The notes below the pieces were generated by a model that did not search any database, was not told where the DNA came from, and worked only from the letters and a program-made list of their open reading frames with translations. Source: Lachnospiraceae bacterium (GTDB taxonomy: Bacteria > Bacillota_A > Clostridia > Lachnospirales > Lachnospiraceae). From it: 5,722 bases of DNA. Location: assembly GCA_009911175.1 (NCBI GenBank), contig QXWX01000188.1, positions 1 to 5,722 of the forward strand, given 5' to 3'. Below are positions 1-4,815 of this stretch, piece by piece (within the stretch, counting starts at the first letter, position 1; each line of letters opens with the position of its first letter). The translations under genes and the position numbers were made by a program.

Positions 1-1251
1 TTAAAAGCCGGATATATGGAACAATGGCAGTACAACAGGACATACTGCGGCACTCCGCAGGGTTCTGGCATCAGTCCTGTCCTGGCAAATATTTATTTGC
101 ATGAATTGGATATGTACGTGGAGGAATACAAGGCAGGCTTTATAAAAGGAAACAGGATAAACCGCAAAGTGAATCCGGAATACGCCAGACGGAACCGTGA
201 GGTGCAGAGGTTTATGCGCCAGAACAGGGAAGTATGGGACAGCCTTAGTGAAGCCGAAAAGAAAGAACGTGCCGGGGAATTACGCAGACTGCGGGAGAAG
301 CAGAGGGAAATCCCGTCTAAGCAGTTTCGGGATGAAACTTACAAAAACCTGCAATACGTCCGTTATGCGGATGATTTTATCATAAGCATTATCGGGAGCA
401 AAAAGGATGCAGAAGCCTTAAAAGCAGATTTAGCCGTGTTCCTCAAAGAAAAACTGAACCTTACACTGTCAGTGGAGAAAACCAAAATCACTCACGCAAC
501 TGACCGGGCGAGGTTTCTTGGCTTCGATATTTCAATTTCAAAAAGCCGGGAAGTCACAAAACGTCAGGGAAGGAAAGTGAAGGGATACAGCGGCGCAGTG
601 AAACTATATATGCCGCATGAGAAATGGGAATCGAAACTATTGGAGTATGGTGCAATCCGTATCAAAAAAGACAAAGTTACACACAAAGAGCACTGGAAAG
701 CCATTCACAGACCACAGCTCATTAACCGCAAAGACATTGAAATTCTGTCAAAGTACAACTCTGAAATCAGAGGTCTGTACAACTACTACTCACTGGCATG
801 TAATGTATGCGCAATGAGCAAGTTTGCGAGTCTGATGCATTACAGTATGCTGAAAACATTCGCAAATAAATACCGCACAAAGACCAGAAAGATTAAGAAG
901 AAATATTTTAGAGATGGACGGTTTACAGTCATTTACAAGACAAAAAGCGGTATGAAAGAGAGCGTATTTTACAGGGGGCCTTTTATCCGCAAGGATAAGC
1001 CCAATGTGCCGCAGGCAGATATTCTGCCGGCTTACAAGCGGTATGACAGACCAAACCGCATAGCGGCAAAACTGCGCTCGAAAACTTGTGAACTCTGCGG
1101 ACAGTACACAAATGACGTGGAGATTCATCAGGTAAAACGGCTGAAAAGCCTTAGCGGTGAATATGAGTGGGAAAAAGTTATGCTAAAGAACCGCAGGAAA
1201 ACGCTAGCAGTATGCCCGGCGTGCCACCGTGAGATACACGGAAAAGACTGA
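1..1251 (+). CDS. ltrA: Group II intron-encoded reverse transcriptase/maturase with HNH endonuclease (5'-partial)
   Basis: This multifunctional protein copies intron RNA into DNA at the target site, helps the intron splice, and nicks target DNA. The reading frame is open from base 1, so the N-terminus (RT blocks 0-3) is missing only because the window starts here; the ATG at 16 is internal. Numbering from base 1, RT block 4 is at residues 17-33 (GTPQGSGISPVLANIYL). A charged lysine/arginine-rich insertion follows. The catalytic YADD box is at 122-125, followed by RT blocks 6-7 (about 130-175). A basic maturase/domain X region runs from about 230 to 340. A zinc-type HNH module lies at the C-terminus: CELC 363-366, H376, CPAC 405-408, H409 and H413. 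All visible catalytic residues are intact, so the protein may be active. The symbol is used in the generic LtrA-like sense; the intron subclass was not determined. Confidence 0.95.
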   Translation, partial: LKAGYMEQWQYNRTYCGTPQGSGISPVLANIYLHELDMYVEEYKAGFIKGNRINRKVNPEYARRNREVQRFMRQNREVWDSLSEAEKKERAGELRRLREKQREIPSKQFRDETYKNLQYVRYADDFIISIIGSKKDAEALKADLAVFLKEKLNLTLSVEKTKITHATDRARFLGFDISISKSREVTKRQGRKVKGYSGAVKLYMPHEKWESKLLEYGAIRIKKDKVTHKEHWKAIHRPQLINRKDIEILSKYNSEIRGLYNYYSLACNVCAMSKFASLMHYSMLKTFANKYRTKTRKIKKKYFRDGRFTVIYKTKSGMKESVFYRGPFIRKDKPNVPQADILPAYKRYDRPNRIAAKLRSKTCELCGQYTNDVEIHQVKRLKSLSGEYEWEKVMLKNRRKTLAVCPACHREIHGKD

Positions 1252-1275
1252 TTTTGTTAGTTGATGGCATATGGA

Positions 1276-1309
1276 GAGCCGTGTGCATCGAGAGGTGCCC
1301 GCACGGTTC
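1276..1309 (+). ncRNA. Group II intron domain V (catalytic hairpin)
   Basis: This 34-nt hairpin begins GAGCCGTGTG and closes with CGCACGGTTC, with a GAGA tetraloop-like apex near 1290-1293. The GAGCCGU...ACGGUUC frame, the AGC catalytic triad position and the exact 34-nt length match the highly conserved domain V of bacterial group II introns, which binds the catalytic metal ions for splicing. It starts 25 nt after the maturase stop codon. Confidence 0.93.
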
Positions 1310-1311
1310 GG

Positions 1312-1341
1312 GAGGGAGCGTCCACGAGGCGCTTACCTCAT
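1312..1341 (+). ncRNA. Group II intron domain VI with branch-point A1335 and 3' splice site
   Basis: The bases fold as GAGG (1312-1315) with CCTC (1336-1339), then G1316·U1334, AGCG (1317-1320) with CGCT (1330-1333), and CC (1322-1323) with GG (1328-1329), closed by an ACGA loop. The 3' strand has one unpaired base, A1335, which lies 7 nt from the intron end counted inclusively. This is where the lariat branch point is expected. The intron ends ...CAT at 1341. Confidence 0.88.
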
Positions 1342-1692
1342 GACCTTTACAACACTTCCGACACAAGGGGTACATCACAGTCCTACGGTCTGAATTACCA
1401 AAAGACCGGGAAGGCGCTGATGAGCCAGGATGAGATTGCGGTCATGGACGGCGGGAAATGTATCATGCAGCTTAGAGGCGTCAGACCATTCTTCTCGGAT
1501 AAATTCGATATAACGAAGCATAGCAGGTACAAAGAGCTGTCCGATTATGACCAGAAAAACACCTTTGACATTGAGGACTATGTGAAGCATCTGCAGCACA
1601 TGAAAGTTACTCCAAATACAGAGGTGGATGAAGCGTTTGACTGCGGGGAAGTCAGCGGGCAGGAGGATAATTCTCCAACTACAACTAAATAG
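1342..1692 (+). CDS. virD4: VirD4/TraG-family type IV coupling protein, C-terminal exon (5'-partial, intron-interrupted)
   Basis: The last 116 residues of a conjugative coupling protein are encoded here. This membrane-anchored hexameric ATPase links the relaxosome to the type IV secretion channel. The reading begins DLYNTSDTRG and includes ALMSQDEIAVMDGGKCIMQL followed by RGVRPFFSDKFDITKH, a C-terminal signature I recognise from VirD4-like proteins of Clostridia integrative elements. It ends in a low-complexity acidic/threonine tail. The ATPase core lies in the 5' exon, outside the window. An in-frame ATG at 1264 would extend the frame backwards, but that stretch is intron domains V-VI and is not protein. 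The exon begins exactly on codon GAC, supporting the intron boundary. While the intron remains unspliced the gene is interrupted. Confidence 0.85.
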   Translation, partial: DLYNTSDTRGTSQSYGLNYQKTGKALMSQDEIAVMDGGKCIMQLRGVRPFFSDKFDITKHSRYKELSDYDQKNTFDIEDYVKHLQHMKVTPNTEVDEAFDCGEVSGQEDNSPTTTK

Positions 1693-1695
1693 CGG

Positions 1696-1718
1696 CTTCT
1701 GGACATTGTGTCCAGAAG
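1696..1718 (+). other. Perfect 10-bp stem-loop after the virD4 stop codon
   Basis: CTTCTGGACA (1696-1705) and TGTCCAGAAG (1709-1718) pair perfectly around a 3-nt TTG loop, beginning 4 nt after the TAG stop. No T-run follows on either strand, so this is not a standard intrinsic terminator. It may be an mRNA 3' end stabiliser or processing site between the coupling protein and the next gene. The structure is certain as sequence; its function is inferred. Confidence 0.6.
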
Positions 1719-1859
1719 TGCAAAACGACAACTGAATATGGAACTTGTAAACCTTTGGCATAAAGCCAAAATCAGGAGTTTTGTATGTACTTTGGGAACG
1801 GACTAAACAGGACACCCGGCACAGCCTATCGCCAAACAGAATGTACCGGATGCCCGCAC

Positions 1860-1912
1860 GGGGTTCTCCAAAAGGATTCCCCTGCCCTTATTGTACCACA
1901 AAGGGCGGGGGA
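1860..1912 (+). promoter_or_regulatory. Two mutually exclusive hairpins in the leader of the Maff2-like gene (candidate attenuator)
   Basis: Hairpin A pairs GGGG (1860-1863) and TCC (1867-1869) with GGA (1874-1876) and CCCC (1879-1882) around AAAA. Hairpin B pairs TCCCCTGCCCTT (1878-1889) with AAGGGCGGGGGA (1901-1912), 12 pairs with one G·U. The same CCCC cannot be in both, so the transcript must choose one. Only a short TTT follows hairpin B, so termination is uncertain. The stretch 1693-1975 holds no convincing gene; this leader and two smaller hairpins (1696-1718 and 1754-1770) are what it contains. Confidence 0.4.
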
Positions 1913-1975
1913 TTTACATATCAAAGCTCTTTCTTTATCAAAAAATCAAATTTAAGGAAAGAAAGAGGTAGAAAA

Positions 1976-2116
1976 ATGAGTTTTTTCACAACAGCGGTAA
2001 CAGGATTAAAGACAGTCGTAACAGCAATCGGCGCAGGCGTGGCAGTATGGGGCGTTATCAATCTGCTTGAGGGATATGGGAATGATAACCCTGGGGCAAA
2101 TGCTCATGTATGGTAA
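1976..2116 (+). CDS. Maff2-family small membrane protein, C-terminally truncated
   Basis: This 46-residue ORF starts MSFFTTAVTGLKTVVTAIGA and continues with WGVINLLEGYGNDNPGA, which matches the N-terminal half of Maff2-type proteins. These are small hydrophobic proteins encoded just after virD4 in many Clostridia conjugative elements and probably part of the mating-channel membrane complex; their exact function is unknown. The ATG at 1976 is chosen over upstream in-frame starts because the homology begins there and a GAAAGAGG purine-rich site precedes it. One membrane helix (about residues 12-31) is visible. From memory, full-length members have about 70 residues with a second hydrophobic segment. 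Here the family pattern stops after residue 41 and the last residues (NAHVW) are foreign. Neither other frame carries the missing half, so this is a junction and not a frameshift. The product is probably non-functional. Confidence 0.72.
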   Translation: MSFFTTAVTGLKTVVTAIGAGVAVWGVINLLEGYGNDNPGANAHVW

Positions 2117-2201
2117 AGAAGCAAGCAACCGAAAACAAGAGATAGACCGCCAGCACCACACTATTCCGAACAAAAGAACTAAAGACCAAAAGACAAGCAC
2201 C
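2117..2201. other. Unassigned sequence after the Maff2 break; possible remnant of another gene's 3' end
   Basis: Directly after the truncated Maff2-like ORF, the plus-strand frame that runs to a stop at 2267 reads KEASNRKQEIDRQ followed by a basic, lysine/arginine-rich stretch. That composition is typical of the C-terminal tails of relaxases and other DNA-binding proteins. I do not recognise a family, there is no start site, and the frame runs into the inverted repeat that begins at 2202. It may be a fragment joined to the Maff2 gene by deletion, or noncoding sequence. Confidence 0.25.
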
Positions 2202-2341
2202 GTGGAAATGTGTATAACTTGCTATTCCGTCATGGAAAAGTCCGTTCACAGAACATGGAAAAGCTAAAGTGCAGCTTTCCCACATTCTGCAAACGGACTT
2301 TCCCACAACTCCATAAGACAGCAAGTTATGCACATTCCCAC
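2202..2341 (-). repeat. Long imperfect inverted repeat forming a ~140-nt hairpin, best paired as minus-strand RNA or ssDNA
   Basis: The left arm is 2202-2265 and the right arm 2273-2341, with a 7-nt loop (2266-2272). Over 59 alignable positions, 49 are Watson-Crick pairs. Of the ten substitutions, nine are G·U pairs if the minus strand folds and one is a G·U pair if the plus strand folds. One asymmetric internal bulge (about 4-5 versus 9-10 nt) breaks the stem. A GTGGGAA-type motif recurs three times along the minus-strand 5' arm, with related GTGGAAA/ATGGAAAAG forms in the plus-strand left arm. The repeat lies 50 bp beyond the tetR stop codon, so a minus-strand tetR transcript would carry it in its 3' region. 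No U-tract follows, so it is not an ordinary terminator. Alternatives are a palindromic miniature element or a single-strand replication/transfer structure. Confidence 0.75.
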
Positions 2342-2391
2342 AGTGCCGACTACTACGGAATCCCTCTTTATCTCCACACAGATTATTTCTT

Positions 2392-2949
2392 TTATGGCAT
2401 ATTCCAACTTGCGTCAATAGAATAAATAAGCTGGATTATTTTTTCCTTTGGGGTAGAAAAATTATTCTTAATCCAAAGTGAGATTATTGAGAGGCAGCCT
2501 TGAATATGATATGTCGCCATATAGAGCATTTCTTCTGAAACGGAAGATATATTTTCTTCTTGCATCCATATTTCAAGATATTTTTCTTCGATGATGTCAT
2601 ACATATGCTCTTGAAATTTGTGGTCAATTCCCTTTCCGAAAAAAAGCAAACGGCTTAGGGCAGGATTTTCATAAATATAATCAATAATGGAATTATAAAT
2701 ATTTTCGTAATGACCTGCTGGATTATCGTTAATAAATTTAGTGAACTCAGATATAGCGTCATGTTCCATTTGCTCATATAAGTCATACACATCATGGTAG
2801 TGCGAATAAAAAGTAGCTCTATGTATGTCTGCCTTGTTGACTAATTCCTGTACTGTAATTTTTTGAAGTTCCTTATCAAGCATTGCGTCAGCAAGAGCAG
2901 ACTGTAATGCTTTTATTGTCTTTTTGACCCGCCTATCATGTTTATTCAT
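2392..2949 (-). CDS. TetR/AcrR-family transcriptional regulator
   Basis: This 185-residue dimeric DNA-binding regulator probably represses the divergent transporter gene and itself, with relief by a ligand. The N-terminal helix-turn-helix is clear: helices at about residues 7-24, then ITVQELVNKADIHRATFYSH at 31-50, the standard TetR recognition unit with the TFY-HY signature before the linker. Residues about 55-185 form an all-helical ligand/dimer domain resembling the C-terminal region common in Bacillota TetR proteins of ~180-190 residues. The start at 2949 is chosen because AAAGGAG (complement of about 2956-2962) sits just upstream and the TetR homology begins there; the longer open frame to 3156 would run through the promoters. 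The gene is AT-rich compared with the flanking element genes, as is its partner, which suggests cargo. The ligand cannot be told from the sequence. Confidence 0.9.
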   Translation of the reverse strand: MNKHDRRVKKTIKALQSALADAMLDKELQKITVQELVNKADIHRATFYSHYHDVYDLYEQMEHDAISEFTKFINDNPAGHYENIYNSIIDYIYENPALSRLLFFGKGIDHKFQEHMYDIIEEKYLEIWMQEENISSVSEEMLYMATYHIQGCLSIISLWIKNNFSTPKEKIIQLIYSIDASWNMP

Positions 2950-2983
2950 AGTTTTCTCCTTTAAACAACAGTTTCGAGCGGCA

Positions 2984-3034
2984 GTGTCGTTTAGGCAACA
3001 ATTATAGATAAAATTGAAGATAGAAAAACGACAC
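2984..3034 (-). promoter_or_regulatory. Inverted repeat in the 5' leader of tetR (candidate operator or leader hairpin)
   Basis: GTGTCGTTT (2984-2992) and AAACGACAC (3026-3034) are a perfect 9-bp inverted repeat. Nested inside is CAATT (2999-3003) with AATTG (3012-3016). The outer repeat begins where the predicted tetR transcript starts (about 3035), so the mRNA would open with a closed stem-loop. It could instead be two DNA half-sites; the 33-bp spacing is wide for a single TetR dimer operator. Confidence 0.45.
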
Positions 3035-3041
3035 ATGTTAT

Positions 3042-3071
3042 AGTATACTGCTTGTTGTACGGATATGTCAA
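3042..3071 (-). promoter_or_regulatory. Sigma-70-type promoter for tetR
   Basis: On the minus strand there is TTGACA (3071-3066), an 18-bp spacer and TATACT (3047-3042), close to the housekeeping consensus. Transcription would start near 3035, about 86 nt before the tetR ATG. The -10 box is embedded in the perfect palindrome AGTATACT (3042-3049), a plausible small operator core. Confidence 0.65.
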
Positions 3072-3083
3072 TCTGAATACTAT
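3055..3083 (+). promoter_or_regulatory. Sigma-70-type promoter for the cation transporter, overlapping the tetR promoter
   Basis: TTGTAC (3055-3060), a 17-bp spacer and TACTAT (3078-3083) form a moderate promoter that would start transcription near 3090, about 20 nt before the transporter ATG. The -35 box of the divergent tetR promoter lies inside this spacer, so polymerase cannot occupy both at once. A repressor bound here could control both genes. Confidence 0.5.
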
Positions 3084-3109
3084 AAAATTCCAAGGCAATG
3101 GAGGTAACC

Positions 3110-4006
3110 ATGACACAAAAACAAATTGAACGCAAATCACTGATAGTAAGCTGCATTGTAAACTTAATAATGGCAATAGGTGGGTTTTGGATTTTTTCGA
3201 TAACAAATATTCAAGCTCTGTTTTTAGACTGTTCCTTTTCAATGATTGCTTCCTGCTCTTGTTTGGCAGCATTGGAAATTTCAAAAATTAGTAATAAAAA
3301 GACAAAGAATTACCCGGACGGTCTTTATTTTTTAGAGCCATTATATTCTATTTTTAGAACTTTATTAACATTGGTGCTGCTGTTTTCTTCTGTTGCTCGT
3401 ACTGCAAAAGCAGCATGGGGGTATTTTGCATATGGCGTTGGAACCCCTTTGATGATTGAACCTGTAATTCCTTATGAGATACTTATGTGTATCATATGTT
3501 TTGGGCTGTCTTTTTTTAACAGAAGCCAGAGCCGTAAAACTAATGATTCCAGTACACTTTTAGCAACAGAATCGAAAGGAAATTTTATCGACGGCATATT
3601 ATCTTTGGGCGTAGCACTGTCTGCGTTCTTGATAAAACTGATAGATATTAACGGAAGTTTGGGTTTCCTTCATTATACTGGAGATTTTTTCATTACGACA
3701 ATTATAGTCTTGCCTGCAATAAAAGAACCGATAAGTGTTTTCATATCTTCTTTCCGCGAATTGTCAGGAGGGTTGACAACGAATCAGGAACTAAAAAGAA
3801 CAGTTTTCCAATTTGTAGAAAAGAATCTTAGCGGTATTATGACATTGCAAAAATGTGACATATATAAAATTGGTATGCACATAAAAGTTTGCATTTATAT
3901 TACCAATAATATTGATTATAAAAAAATACAAACTGTCAAAAGGAATATCTTGAAAGATATATGTCCTATTTACGAAAATGCTGAAATTGTTTTTTGTGAA
4001 TGGTAA
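3110..4006 (+). CDS. CDF-like (cation diffusion facilitator) transporter, divergent metal site
   Basis: This is a 298-residue integral membrane protein with the length and layout of the cation efflux (CDF) family, which exports divalent metals such as Zn or Co in exchange for protons. Six hydrophobic segments are visible at about residues 11-32, 35-58, 80-103, 118-137, 159-179 and 188-215, followed by a soluble C-terminal domain (about 222-298) like the CDF regulatory domain. ATG 3110 is chosen over ATG 3098 because GGAGG (3100-3104) sits 5 nt before it and overlaps the earlier ATG. In TM2, D40 is present but the position four residues later is S44; in TM5, D161 is present but the position four before is G157, so only half of the canonical DxxxD/HxxxD metal site remains. 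It is divergent from tetR and therefore probably its target. The substrate is unknown. Confidence 0.8.
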   Translation: MTQKQIERKSLIVSCIVNLIMAIGGFWIFSITNIQALFLDCSFSMIASCSCLAALEISKISNKKTKNYPDGLYFLEPLYSIFRTLLTLVLLFSSVARTAKAAWGYFAYGVGTPLMIEPVIPYEILMCIICFGLSFFNRSQSRKTNDSSTLLATESKGNFIDGILSLGVALSAFLIKLIDINGSLGFLHYTGDFFITTIIVLPAIKEPISVFISSFRELSGGLTTNQELKRTVFQFVEKNLSGIMTLQKCDIYKIGMHIKVCIYITNNIDYKKIQTVKRNILKDICPIYENAEIVFCEW

Positions 4007-4142
4007 AATGTGATACTGGGAGAAGATAATTAAAGTAGCGAAACGAGTTAAGACCTGCGCATAGAGTTGTTGTTACTTTGAATTATAAACAAGCAACCAT
4101 AAACCATGCACCGCCCTATGTGGGAGAAAGGGGGAATCATCT
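4007..4142. other. Short intergenic stretch between cargo and the regulatory operon
   Basis: No gene, terminator or convincing promoter is visible after the transporter stop. Purine-rich AAAGGGGG at 4127-4134 is the ribosome binding site of the next gene, 8 nt before its ATG. Base composition shifts here from AT-rich cargo to the more GC-rich element genes, so the right-hand cargo boundary probably lies in this interval. Confidence 0.4.
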
Positions 4143-4586
4143 ATGCCTTGCACAGAAGCATACAAGGAACATATCATGTATACGTTCAATGGCTTTTGCA
4201 AGACCGTCATACGCTTTGCGGCACTCAACGCATGGCGTGATAGGAGCAGACGGCGGCAAAAAGAAATATCCCTTGAATACCTCACAGAAGAAAAGTTTTA
4301 CCCTTTAGGCACGACAGACGAATATTTTGAAGCACCCTATGAAGAATATCCCATTACGATATGCGGTCAGAGGGTTATCCTCACCAATGGGGAACTTGCC
4401 GCCGCCCTGTTATCTCTGCCGGAAAGAAAGCGGGAAATTATTTTCCTTTACTTTTTCGGGCGTTACACACAGCAGGAAATCGGGGAACTGTACGGACGCT
4501 GCCGGAGTACGGCGTGGCATCACATACACAGTGCCTTGCAAATGCTGCATGAAGAAATGGAGGTGCTTTTCCATGAGGAATCCTAA
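4143..4586 (+). CDS. Sigma-70-like factor, Tn916 Orf7 type
   Basis: This 147-residue protein resembles the small sigma-like regulators (Orf7 of Tn916 and relatives) that promote expression of conjugative element genes. The C-terminal part (about residues 88-138) is a sigma region 4: LPERKREIIFLYFFGRYTQQ leads into the helix-turn-helix EIGELYGRCRSTAWHHIHSA, which would contact a -35 element. The N-terminal ~75 residues match the variable part of this family; a full sigma region 2 is not evident, so whether it works as a true sigma factor is open. The ATG at 4143 is preceded by AAAGGGGG at 8 nt. It is first in a plus-strand operon and overlaps the next gene by 14 bp, implying translational coupling. 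Confidence 0.82.
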   Translation: MPCTEAYKEHIMYTFNGFCKTVIRFAALNAWRDRSRRRQKEISLEYLTEEKFYPLGTTDEYFEAPYEEYPITICGQRVILTNGELAAALLSLPERKREIIFLYFFGRYTQQEIGELYGRCRSTAWHHIHSALQMLHEEMEVLFHEES

Positions 4587-4785
4587 ACTTGTACCGTATG
4601 AAACCATTGTCAGAGCAACCAGCGGAGAGCCGGAAGCCATTGACGAGGTTTTACGGCATTACAGCAAGCGAATCCGGCTTGCTTCCCTTGAAAACGGACA
4701 GGTCAACAAGGACACCGAGGACAATATCAAACGGCGGCTTATTGCTGCCCTGTTCCAGTTCCGCTTTGACGGACAGCCTACCTAA
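4573..4785 (+). CDS. Small helix-turn-helix protein, Tn916 Orf8 type
   Basis: This 70-residue protein begins MRNPKLVPYETIVRATSGEP and continues EAIDEVLRHYSKRIRLASLE, the pattern of the HTH_16 family found beside Orf7-like sigma factors in Tn916-type elements. The pattern resembles the start of sigma region 2 (an AxxGDxxAxxxLxxxY-like motif), so the pair may act like a split sigma factor; that role is inferred. The ATG at 4573 is chosen because GGAGG (4559-4563) lies 9 nt upstream inside the previous gene and the family's N-terminus starts here; the in-frame alternatives are later and lack homology. It ends two bases before an AGGAGG that serves the next gene. Confidence 0.82.
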   Translation: MRNPKLVPYETIVRATSGEPEAIDEVLRHYSKRIRLASLENGQVNKDTEDNIKRRLIAALFQFRFDGQPT

Positions 4786-4815
4786 CAGGAGGTGAGATTT
4801 GTCGCAAAAATAGTC

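Larger units (their letters stand above)
1..1341 (+). mobile_element. Group II intron, 3' part (5' end outside window)
   Basis: This is the 3' portion of a retrotransposing group II intron inserted in a virD4/traG-like conjugation gene. The sequence shows an intron-encoded reverse transcriptase/maturase ORF, then a 34-nt domain V and a domain VI stem with a single unpaired A, ending in AT at 1340-1341, which matches the usual AY intron end. The ORF stops only 25 nt before domain V, as expected for an ORF looped out of domain IV. Ribozyme domains I-III and the 5' splice site lie to the left of the window. The 3' boundary is supported independently because coupling-protein reading resumes at 1342 on a codon boundary. 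The intron lies in the same orientation as the host gene, so splicing would restore that message. Confidence 0.9.

Noticed and set aside
1261..1341. In-frame coding extension upstream of the coupling-protein exon (ATG at 1264)
   Set aside because: These bases form group II intron domains V and VI; the open frame through them is accidental.
1738..1806. 22-codon ORF (MELVNLWHKAKIRSFVCTLG...) containing the TTTGGC/GCCAAA hairpin 1754-1770
   Set aside because: No ribosome site and no family recognised; more likely structured leader RNA, although a leader peptide is not excluded.
1781..1975. N-terminal extension of the Maff2 ORF with a CPYC motif resembling a zinc ribbon
   Set aside because: Starts from TTG without a ribosome site, runs through the competing hairpins, and lies before the true Maff2 start with its own ribosome site.
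2210..2425. Plus-strand 71-codon ORF across the palindrome
   Set aside because: Its codons are dictated by the inverted repeat and it overlaps the tetR 3' end; no protein family recognised.
3098..3109. Earlier ATG for the transporter
   Set aside because: It overlaps the GGAGG that is correctly spaced for ATG 3110.
2950..3156. N-terminal extension of the TetR protein by 69 codons
   Set aside because: It would translate the promoter region; AAAGGAG and the TetR homology both mark the start at 2949.
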